Of a stretch of 32,005 nt of DNA, positions 26,115 to 32,005 are shown in pieces (the stretch's first letter is position 1; the number at the start of each line of letters is the position of its first letter). Origin of the DNA: a virus; the IMG/VR virus record IMGVR_UViG_3300021960_000310, positions 1 to 32,005 of that record; one strand, given 5' to 3'. The translations under genes were made by a program, and so were the position numbers. The notes under the pieces were generated by a model, which was not told the origin of the DNA, did no database searches, and worked only from the letters and a program-made list of their open reading frames with translations.

Positions 26115-26342
26115 ATGGCTGAAATAAAAGTCAGAGTAGGTCAGCAACCGGCGGTAAAAGTAATATCTTCTCTCGCAGGTGCCCAGGGTCTCTCTTTGGC
26201 AGAACTCAGTGATGTTAGTGCTTCTAACTTGCAAAATGGTATGGTGCTAGTTTACAACAGTAGCATCAGAAAATGGGAAGCAACACTTACCCTGACGCCA
26301 GGCGCAACGCAGAATTTAGACATCAACGGAGGAAATTTCTGA
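26115..26342 (+). CDS. Small fibre-associated virion protein, 75 aa
   Basis: 75 aa. After a short beta N-terminus (MAEIKVRVGQQPAVKVISSL) comes LSLAELSDVSASNLQNGMVL, then VYNSSIRKWEATLTL and a C-terminal LDINGGNF. The 'L.DV..S.L.NG.VLVYNSS..KW.A' pattern is a repeat unit found in many tail-fibre proteins of marine phages; here it stands nearly alone as its own gene. It ends 1 nt before the next start and shares the closing GG-x-F motif with that protein (TLDGGTF). I infer a small tail-fibre or baseplate adaptor. T4 keeps genes 11, 12 and wac in this interval, but no homology to them is visible. Confidence 0.65.
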   Translation: MAEIKVRVGQQPAVKVISSLAGAQGLSLAELSDVSASNLQNGMVLVYNSSIRKWEATLTLTPGATQNLDINGGNF

Positions 26343-26343
26343 C

Positions 26344-28050
26344 ATGGCAAGTATTATCAGGATTAAAAGATCCTCGGGTACTAGCAAACCATCCACCCTA
26401 CAATGGGGTGAATTTGGATATGTAACCGGTATTGGTAGTTTCGGAGGAACTAATCAGTACAAGGACAGAATTTTCCTTGGAGATGATGGTACTAACGCCA
26501 ACCCAGTTGGTGGATATTACTACACCTCAATGATGGAGCACGATCCAGGTGCTGTTGCAGGTGTACAAAACACAAGAAACCAAGACGGTGGCGTTGTCGC
26601 CGTTATGGAACCACTGCCAAATACTGGTCTTGGTGGTGCTTCTTCACTCAAAGTGGATCAGTGGAACGTCGATAATTTAAGAATCGATACCAATACAATT
26701 TCTTCAACAGATACTGACGGAGACATTGTACTCGATCCAAATGGAACTGGTGAAATTCAGATTCCAGACGATACATTTCTCACTTTTGGTGATGATAAGA
26801 ATGCAAAATTTGAATATGATGAGAATGGAGTAGATCAGTTTACTTATACTGGTGCCGACTTCCGCATTAATGTTGTTACAGAGTCTGTCAATAAGGACAC
26901 TGGTGCATTAATTGTTGAAGGTGGTGTTGGTATTGAAAAGAGTCTGAATGTTGGTGGAAACTTTAGTGTAAGTGGAAATTCAATATTCGATTTAATCAGA
27001 ATCGAAGATAATATTATTTCTAGTATTCCAGGAAGTAATGATACGATCTACATTGATCCATATCCCGATGGATTGAGCAATGAAGGAACTGTTATAATTA
27101 AGGGTAACTTACAAGTTGATGGTACAACCACCACCATTAACTCAACACAGAAGACGGTAAATGATCCGATCTTACATCTTGGTGATGTAACAAGCGCAAG
27201 AACGGTTATGGCAACCGTTGCTAGTGGTGCAAACTTAATTACTCTCGATTCTGTTGTTGGTATCAATACTGGGGATATAATTGCTCACGCAAATATTCCT
27301 AGTTCAACTTCAATCACAGCATATAATACTGGAACAAAAGTAGTTACTATCAGTGCCAACACGACTGCTGGCATTTCAACAACTGAGCAAGTAACAATTA
27401 CTCATGCATATGATAGCAATACCGATAGAGGTATTTCTTTCGCATACAATAGTGGAAGTGGCGTTGCAGATAACGAAACTGGATTCTTTGGTATGGAGGA
27501 TGACTCCATTGCCACCAGCACTGCTGGAGTAGATAACCACGGAACACACGCTGACGATAGCAGAAGATGGGTATATATTCCCGACGCTACTATTGCCAAT
27601 AGTGTTGTAGCAGGAACCAAAGGTTTCCTTGATATCAAAGGTATTTACTATCAGTCTGGTGACTATGCAACTGGTGGTGTTGTCTATTTTGACAGCACTG
27701 GTCTTCAAAGATCTACAAATGCTGTTGCTTCTCCAATTTTCACTTCAAAGCAAGTTTTAACTGCAATCACTAAAAAGACATTTGATCTTAGTGTAGCAAT
27801 TACTGCTTCTGCTGGTGATATTATTAGACAAGATACCAGTGGTGCATATGGTGTTGTTGAGCAAGGTGTATCTGGATCAACTCAAGTCAGTCTTGTTGGT
27901 ATTGAAGGCACATTTACCACTGGAAGCAATCTGAGAAGAGAAGGTCAGAACGGATTTATTACAAATCTCGCTTCAGTTCCCAATACAATCACCGACATAT
28001 ATACTAATAAACCACACTGGACTTCAACTCTTGACGGAGGAACTTTCTGA
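26344..28050 (+). CDS. Tail fibre-like structural protein, 568 aa
   Basis: 568 aa. The start MASIIRIKRSSGTSKPSTLQ followed by WGEFGYV (21-27) is a common N-terminus of cyanophage and pelagiphage fibre-type proteins. Two related beta repeats follow: LRIDTNTISSTDTDGDIVLD (112-131) and IRIEDNIISSIPGSNDTIYI (218-237). Between them is NKDTGALIVEGGVGIEKSLN (183-202) followed by VGG, another fibre repeat seen in these phages. A TINSTQKTVNDPILHLGD segment (264-281) precedes a C-terminal half of about 290 residues with no known domain, ending TLDGGTF. No chaperone-type peptidase end is seen. It lies between the baseplate and neck genes, the interval T4 uses for gp11, gp12 and fibritin, and I infer a fibre or fibre-network protein. 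Host binding cannot be read from sequence. Confidence 0.72.
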   Translation: MASIIRIKRSSGTSKPSTLQWGEFGYVTGIGSFGGTNQYKDRIFLGDDGTNANPVGGYYYTSMMEHDPGAVAGVQNTRNQDGGVVAVMEPLPNTGLGGASSLKVDQWNVDNLRIDTNTISSTDTDGDIVLDPNGTGEIQIPDDTFLTFGDDKNAKFEYDENGVDQFTYTGADFRINVVTESVNKDTGALIVEGGVGIEKSLNVGGNFSVSGNSIFDLIRIEDNIISSIPGSNDTIYIDPYPDGLSNEGTVIIKGNLQVDGTTTTINSTQKTVNDPILHLGDVTSARTVMATVASGANLITLDSVVGINTGDIIAHANIPSSTSITAYNTGTKVVTISANTTAGISTTEQVTITHAYDSNTDRGISFAYNSGSGVADNETGFFGMEDDSIATSTAGVDNHGTHADDSRRWVYIPDATIANSVVAGTKGFLDIKGIYYQSGDYATGGVVYFDSTGLQRSTNAVASPIFTSKQVLTAITKKTFDLSVAITASAGDIIRQDTSGAYGVVEQGVSGSTQVSLVGIEGTFTTGSNLRREGQNGFITNLASVPNTITDIYTNKPHWTSTLDGGTF

Positions 28051-28053
28051 TAC

Positions 28054-28242
28054 ATGGAACAACAAAATGAAGTGGATGTAAATGTTCTCATTAAACTTTA
28101 TAATTCCAAATTAGCAACATTAACAAATCAAAACGTTCTGCTTGAGGCAAAGTTAAGTACTTTGTCTCAGGATTATAAATCACAAGTAGAAGCACTGCTC
28201 GAAGAAAACGCCAATCTTAAGGCACAACTAGAGACAAAGTAA
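28054..28242 (+). CDS. Short coiled-coil protein, 62 aa
   Basis: 62 aa, nearly all one amphipathic helix. Heptad 'a' positions fall on Ile13, Leu20, Asn27, Leu34, Tyr41, Leu48 and Leu55, with Tyr16, Leu23, Leu30 and Leu37 at 'd'. An Asn in one core position is typical of parallel dimers or trimers. The start is 3 nt after the fibre gene and gp13 begins 1 nt after its stop. T4 has wac (fibritin, a long trimeric coiled coil of the whiskers) directly before gene 13, so position and fold suggest a whisker- or neck-related part; this is inference and no sequence match to fibritin is visible. It could instead be an assembly chaperone. Confidence 0.68.
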   Translation: MEQQNEVDVNVLIKLYNSKLATLTNQNVLLEAKLSTLSQDYKSQVEALLEENANLKAQLETK

Positions 28243-28243
28243 T

Positions 28244-29107
28244 ATGGCAAAACCATCAACTAGACAAGGTTTAATTGACTACTGCTTGCGTCAACTTGGT
28301 GCTCCAGTATTGGAGATTAACGTTGATGATGATCAAATCGACGATCTAGTTGATGATACCATTCAATATTTCAACGAGCGTCATTATGATGGTGTTGAAA
28401 AAATGTACCTTAAGTATAAAATTACTCAAGACGATATTGATAGGGGAATAGGTGCTGTTACTGCAGGTTCAGACACTGTAAATGGGACAACTGGGGTAGG
28501 AATTGTAACTACCACGGCAACTTCCACAGGTATTGCTGCAACCACATTCAATTTTTACGAAAACTCAAACTTCATTCAAGTTCCAGATTCAGTAATCGGA
28601 GTTGAAAGAATATTTAAGTTTGATACTAGTTCCATTTCTGGTGGAATGTTTAGTATCAAATATCAACTGTTCTTGAATGATCTTTATTATTTCAATTCGG
28701 TAGAATTGTTGCAATATGCAATGGTAAAATCATATCTTGAGGATATTGATTTTCTGTTAACTACCGATAAACAAATAAGATTTAATAAGAGACAAGATAG
28801 ACTGTATTTGGACATTGATTGGGGAGCACAATCAGTAGGAGATTTTATTGTTCTTGAGTGTTATAGAGCATTAGATCCAGGATCTTTCTCACAGATTTAT
28901 AACGATAGTTTTGTTAAGAGATATTTGACCGCTCTCATAAAGCGTCAGTGGGGACAAAACCTAAGTAAGTTTAAAGGTGTTAAACTTCCTGGAGGAATTG
29001 AATTAAACGGTGGAGAAATCTACCAACAAGCCGAACAAGAATTAAGTGACATCAAATCAAGGATGTCCATGGAATATGAACTTCCACCTCTCGACTTTAT
29101 TGGATAA
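28244..29107 (+). CDS. gp13: Neck protein gp13 (head completion)
   Basis: 287 aa against 309 in T4. The N-terminus has the strong family block LRQLGAPVLEINVDDDQIDD (15-34), then YFNERHYDGVEK. The middle carries a Gly/Thr-rich insert at about 67-100, and then the conserved region with QIRFNKRQDRLYLDIDWG, ECYRALDP, KRYLTALIKRQWGQNLSKF and a closing ELPPLDF. In T4, gp13 and gp14 form the neck ring complex that closes the filled head and lets the tail attach. Its stop overlaps the gp14 start by one base (taATG), a sign of translational coupling of partners needed together. Confidence 0.93.
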   Translation: MAKPSTRQGLIDYCLRQLGAPVLEINVDDDQIDDLVDDTIQYFNERHYDGVEKMYLKYKITQDDIDRGIGAVTAGSDTVNGTTGVGIVTTTATSTGIAATTFNFYENSNFIQVPDSVIGVERIFKFDTSSISGGMFSIKYQLFLNDLYYFNSVELLQYAMVKSYLEDIDFLLTTDKQIRFNKRQDRLYLDIDWGAQSVGDFIVLECYRALDPGSFSQIYNDSFVKRYLTALIKRQWGQNLSKFKGVKLPGGIELNGGEIYQQAEQELSDIKSRMSMEYELPPLDFIG

Positions 29108-30546
29108 TGGCACTTAATCCTTTCTTTTTACAAGGGACTGCATCTGAGCAGAGATTAGTCCAAGATATTGTCAATGAGCACCTGAAATTTCATGGTGTGG
29201 AAGTTACTTATATTCCAAGAAAATATGTAAATATAAAGACGATTATTGAAGAGGTACAAACTTCAAAATTTGATGACAACTTTGCAATTGAAGCATATGT
29301 AAACACTTTTGAGGGATATGGTGGTGCTGGAGATATCCTGACAAAGTTTGGTGTAAGTGTTAGAGATGAATTGATTCTCACAATCTCCAAAGAGAGATTT
29401 GAGGATTTTATCGCACCATTTATGGCAGGTCAGGACGACGGAACTGAAGATTCTATAATGCCAACTCCAACAAGACCCAGAGAAGGAGATCTTGTTTATT
29501 TCCCATTGGGACAAAGACTTTTCGAAGTTAAATTTGTTGAGCATGAAGATCCTTTCTATCAGTTAGGTAGAAATTACGTTTATCAACTCAAGTGTGAACT
29601 CTTTGAATATGAAGATGAAGTTCTTGATACAACAATTGAAGAAATTGATACTCAAATTCAAGATGAAGGATATATTACTACACTCCAATTGATTGGTGTT
29701 GGAAGAACTGCAACAGCATCGGCAATTATTGCAGGAACGGTTCCAAGTGGATATATTTCCGAAATTTATTTAAACAATGATGGTAGTGGATTTACTTCGG
29801 TTCCAACAATTGGAATTACTTCTTCCCCAACAGGTCAAGTTGGAGATAATGCAACTGCTGTTGGATTCTTAACAACAAGAGCTGGAGTAACTTCTATTGA
29901 TAAGATTCTTCTAACAAATGCTGGTGCTGGATACACTGTTGCACCAACAATTACAATTACTGGTGGAGGTGGTGTTGGAGCAGCAGCAACTGCTGCTATT
30001 GTTACTTCTGGTCAAGGTGTGGTTAGAATTACAATTACTGATGGTGGTGTTGGTTATAGTACAACGCCTATTGTAACTATTTCTGGTCCACCAAGCAGTG
30101 GTATTGCAAAAACTGCTGTTGGTATTGCATCTATTGGTTACGACGGATCTGATAAGATTGTCAAGGCAATCTACATCAAAGATCCAGGTAGAGGATATAG
30201 TTCTGACCCAACCGTTACCATTGCAGATCCAGAAACACTATCTGGAGTTGGAACTTACCTGTTTAACGAAGTTGTTATCGGATCCAGATCAATGCTGGAA
30301 GCAAGAGTCAAAGAATGGGATGAAGATACTAAGGTCCTTAAGATTTCTAACGTTGGTATAGCAGACACTCAGATAGGATTCTATCCTGGTGAGCTTATTA
30401 TTGGTAAGACTTCTGGAGCGTCTTATCCTGTCTTAATTTATACGCAGGATGACATTTATGATAAATACACTGAAAACGATGAATTTGAAAGACTAGGAAA
30501 AGGTATCCTAGATTTCACAGAATCAAATCCATTTGGTACTTATTAA
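29107..30546 (+). CDS. gp14: Neck protein gp14 with four inserted GxGY repeats
   Basis: 479 aa, nearly twice the 256 of T4 gp14. Residues 1-200 are the gp14 core: MALNPFFLQGTASEQRLVQD, IPRKYVNIKTIIEEV, GDLVYFPLGQRLFEVKFVEH and a YQLKCELFEYEDE segment. The core resumes at about 383 (YLFNEVVIGS) and ends with FTESNPFGTY. Between them, about 205-378, lie four tandem beta repeats with GxG[YF] at 226-229, 273-276, 314-317 and 361-364, spaced 47, 41 and 47 residues. gp14 joins gp13 to make the neck and the site to which the tail binds. The insert should stand out from the neck surface. It overlaps gp13 by 1 nt and its last base is the first base of gp15's ATG. Confidence 0.92.
   Translation: MALNPFFLQGTASEQRLVQDIVNEHLKFHGVEVTYIPRKYVNIKTIIEEVQTSKFDDNFAIEAYVNTFEGYGGAGDILTKFGVSVRDELILTISKERFEDFIAPFMAGQDDGTEDSIMPTPTRPREGDLVYFPLGQRLFEVKFVEHEDPFYQLGRNYVYQLKCELFEYEDEVLDTTIEEIDTQIQDEGYITTLQLIGVGRTATASAIIAGTVPSGYISEIYLNNDGSGFTSVPTIGITSSPTGQVGDNATAVGFLTTRAGVTSIDKILLTNAGAGYTVAPTITITGGGGVGAAATAAIVTSGQGVVRITITDGGVGYSTTPIVTISGPPSSGIAKTAVGIASIGYDGSDKIVKAIYIKDPGRGYSSDPTVTIADPETLSGVGTYLFNEVVIGSRSMLEARVKEWDEDTKVLKISNVGIADTQIGFYPGELIIGKTSGASYPVLIYTQDDIYDKYTENDEFERLGKGILDFTESNPFGTY
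29719..30240 (+). repeat. Four-copy GxGY protein repeat inside gp14
   Basis: Each unit reads roughly Gly-Ala-x-Ala-x-Val, then x-Ile-x-x-Ile-x-[DN]-x-G-x-G-[YF]-x-x-x-P-x-[IV]-x-[IV]. Examples are TDGGVGYSTTPIVTISGPP and KDPGRGYSSDPTVTIADP. The DNA copies are diverged, so this is a protein-level repeat and not recent DNA duplication. Confidence 0.85.
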
Positions 30547-31394
30547 TGCTAGGAAAATATTATTATCACGAAATAATTAGAAAAACTATTATATCATTTG
30601 GAACATTATTTAATGATATCCATATCCGTCATGCAGATGGAGACGGAAATAGTGTTAGTGATATGAAAGTGCCATTGGCATATGGTCCTGTTCAAAAATT
30701 CCTAGCAAAAATAACACAACAATCTGATTTAAATAAACCAATTCAGATTACTATGCCAAGAATGTCATTTGAAATGACATCTATTCAATACGACTCAACA
30801 AGAAAGACAAGTTTAATACAAACATTTAAAACTTGTGAGGATGGTAGTAAAGTAAAAAAAGTCTTTATGCCAGTTCCATATAATATTGGATTTGAATTAA
30901 ATATTCTCTCCAAACTAAATGATGATTCTCTACAGATTATAGAGCAAATCTTGCCTTATTTTCAACCACATTTTAATCTCACAGTAGACTTAGTAGATTC
31001 TATTGGAGAAAAGAGAGATGTTCCAATTATTTTGGATTCAGTAAGTTTTCAAGATGATTATGAAGGAAGTTTTGATACTAGAAGATCTTTAATTCACACT
31101 CTACAATTTACCGCAAAAACCTATCTGTTTGGTCCCATTGCTGATAGTAGTGATGGTCTTATCCGTAAGGTACAGGTTGATATGTACACCAGTACTGATA
31201 TTAAAACTGCTAAGCGTGAAGTAAGATATACGGTTACACCAAAAGCACTTGAAGATAAGAATAATGATGGTGTAATTGATTCAACTGATCATGCTCTTCT
31301 CCAACCAGGAGATAATTTTGGATTTGATGAAGAATGGCAATTCTTCTCAGACGGAAAAACTTATAGTCCAACTCGCCAAACTGACCTTCCTTAG
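30546..31394 (+). CDS. gp15: Tail sheath stabiliser / tail completion protein gp15
   Basis: 282 aa against 272 in T4. EQILPYFQPHFN at 133-144 matches T4 gp15 nearly exactly, and the N-terminus (YYYHEIIRKTIISFGTLFND), the R-x-x-x-I-x-x-x-x-F pattern near 185-195 and GLIRK also fit. gp15 forms the hexamer that caps the tail tube and sheath and joins the head at the neck. Near the C-terminus, residues 237-248 read DKNNDGVIDSTD, a textbook EF-hand/dockerin Ca2+ loop (D1, N3, D5, G6, I8, D9, D12). I do not see this in T4 gp15 as I remember it. It begins on the last base of the gp14 gene and is followed by gp16 after 8 nt. Confidence 0.93.
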   Translation: MLGKYYYHEIIRKTIISFGTLFNDIHIRHADGDGNSVSDMKVPLAYGPVQKFLAKITQQSDLNKPIQITMPRMSFEMTSIQYDSTRKTSLIQTFKTCEDGSKVKKVFMPVPYNIGFELNILSKLNDDSLQIIEQILPYFQPHFNLTVDLVDSIGEKRDVPIILDSVSFQDDYEGSFDTRRSLIHTLQFTAKTYLFGPIADSSDGLIRKVQVDMYTSTDIKTAKREVRYTVTPKALEDKNNDGVIDSTDHALLQPGDNFGFDEEWQFFSDGKTYSPTRQTDLP

Positions 31395-31402
31395 TAATAA
31401 CC

Positions 31403-31840
31403 ATGCCAGATAATTATGATTCCATTGACAAGGCACTCAATATTGAGAGTAGCATTGTTGAAACAGAACCAGCAGAGATTAGGAAGCCACCTATTCCTAT
31501 TGAAAAAACTGATATTAAAAAAGATTATGAGTATACCCGCGCAAACTTATATTCTCTTATAGAAAAAGGTCAAGAAGCAATCAATGGCATCATGGAACTT
31601 GCAGGCGAAAGTGCGAGTCCAAGAGCATATGAAGTTGCTGGACAATTAATCAAGAGTGTTGCTGATACTACAGATAAATTAGCAGATCTTCAGAAAAAAC
31701 TCAAAGATCTTGAAGAAGATTCGGTAAAACAAACAACTAATAATGTTACTAATAATGCATTATTTGTAGGATCAACAAGTGAACTTTCAAAACTACTCAA
31801 GCAAGGTTTTCTAAATAATAATAAGTCACAAGACGCATAG
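31403..31840 (+). CDS. gp16: Terminase small subunit gp16
   Basis: 145 aa against 164 in T4. The order of elements agrees with T4 gp16: a variable acidic N-terminus, DYEYTRANLYSLIEKGQEAI (41-60), SPRAYEVAGQLIKS (72-85), a central coiled-coil helix DTTDKLADLQKKLKDLEED (88-106), and the C-terminal ALFVGSTSELSKLL (119-132; T4 has ATVFVGSPTDLMDE). gp16 forms a ring that recognises concatemeric DNA and stimulates the gp17 large terminase. It lies right after gp15 as in T4, so gp17 would be expected downstream, outside this window or after the small gene that starts at 31843. Confidence 0.9.
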   Translation: MPDNYDSIDKALNIESSIVETEPAEIRKPPIPIEKTDIKKDYEYTRANLYSLIEKGQEAINGIMELAGESASPRAYEVAGQLIKSVADTTDKLADLQKKLKDLEEDSVKQTTNNVTNNALFVGSTSELSKLLKQGFLNNNKSQDA

Positions 31841-31842
31841 GT

Positions 31843-32005
31843 ATGGCGAAAAAATCCTGTAAAAAAGGATATTACTATTGCTTCACTTCAGAGAAGTGTA
31901 AGAAGATTCCTAAGGGATGGCACCTTATGTCGTCTACTGGTCGTATTATGAGAGATAGTGAGCATAAAGAGGAAGAGGAGACCAAAAAGAATGGCAATGG
32001 TACAA
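31843..32005 (+). CDS. Start of Cys/His-containing phage protein (3' end outside window)
   Basis: ATG at 31843, 2 nt after the gp16 stop; open to the window end, 54 codons. It starts MAKKSCKKGYYYCFTSEKCK, then KIPKGWHLMSSTGRIMRDSE and a Lys/Glu/Asn/Gly tail. Cys6, Cys13, Cys19 and His27 could form a small metal site, or the Cys may be chance. The pattern C-KKGYYYC-F-T-x-x-KC-KKIPKG-H is one I recall at the N-termini of proteins in several marine phages, often followed by such a low-complexity tail, but I know no function. T4 has gp17 directly after gp16; an insertion here would be a cyanophage addition. The full domain content cannot be judged because the gene is cut. Confidence 0.65.
   Translation, partial: MAKKSCKKGYYYCFTSEKCKKIPKGWHLMSSTGRIMRDSEHKEEEETKKNGNGT

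Noticed and set aside
26109-26116. TATAAATG at the start of the 75-aa gene as a late promoter
   Set aside because: It misses the final A and overlaps the ATG; the perfect site at 26082 explains expression.
29719-30240. GxGY repeats as a CRISPR-like or DNA-level tandem array
   Set aside because: Nucleotide copies are diverged and periodicity exists only in protein sequence.
1-32005. tRNA genes, integrase or attachment sites, photosynthesis genes (psbA/psbD)
   Set aside because: None recognised; all intergenic gaps are too short for tRNAs apart from 1048-1120, which holds a promoter and a simple hairpin without a cloverleaf.

Overview
The window comes from a T4-like marine myovirus, most likely a cyanophage infecting Synechococcus or Prochlorococcus. 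The grounds are the T4 morphogenesis order (baseplate wedge gp6, gp8, then neck and tail completion gp13, gp14, gp15, then terminase small subunit gp16), AT-rich codon use, T4-type late promoters (TATAAATA) in the gaps, and conserved blocks I recognise from cyanomyoviruses (DUF4815, YHYH, VrlC/gp7-position giant proteins). All genes lie on the + strand and are packed with 1-11 nt overlaps or short gaps. No intergenic stretch exceeds 300 bases, and I saw no tRNA, integrase, transposase, CRISPR array or photosynthesis gene.

Layout. (1) 1-601: the end of a probable glycosyltransferase, two small genes (53 aa, and a 49-aa protein with no acidic residue), then a strong terminator with a UUCG loop. 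(2) 602-1417: two small late genes, each behind its own late promoter. The first protein starts with a near copy of the T4 capsid targeting sequence. The second has its ribosome binding site inside a hairpin. (3) 1422-16684: late promoter, then gp25, gp6 and a 4281-aa virion protein in the place T4 gives to gp7. (4) 16690-25699: late promoter, gp8, and a 2473-aa DUF4815 protein in the place of T4 gp9/gp10. (5) 25705-28242: small conserved proteins, a late promoter, a fibre-like protein and a short coiled coil. (6) 28244-31840: gp13, gp14, gp15 and gp16. (7) 31843-end: the start of a Cys/His-containing protein that runs off the window.

Taken together this is a late structural operon cluster. 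gp25, gp6, the giant gp7-position protein and gp8 should build the baseplate wedge; the DUF4815 protein and the 568-aa protein are likely baseplate-periphery or fibre components; gp13, gp14 and gp15 close the neck and tail; gp16 starts DNA packaging.

The most striking structure not explained by gene names is a set of small beta-rich modules shared among the virion proteins. One is a roughly 40-47 residue repeat with a GxGY signature, found in the giant protein, gp8, the DUF4815 protein and gp14, where four tandem copies account for most of a near-doubling of its length relative to T4. A second (HG[LFY]-x-[TN]GD) and a third (RG..GT..SH..G) also recur. They look like an interchangeable surface-module system laid over a conserved T4 chassis. 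This is read from the sequence; the function is inference.
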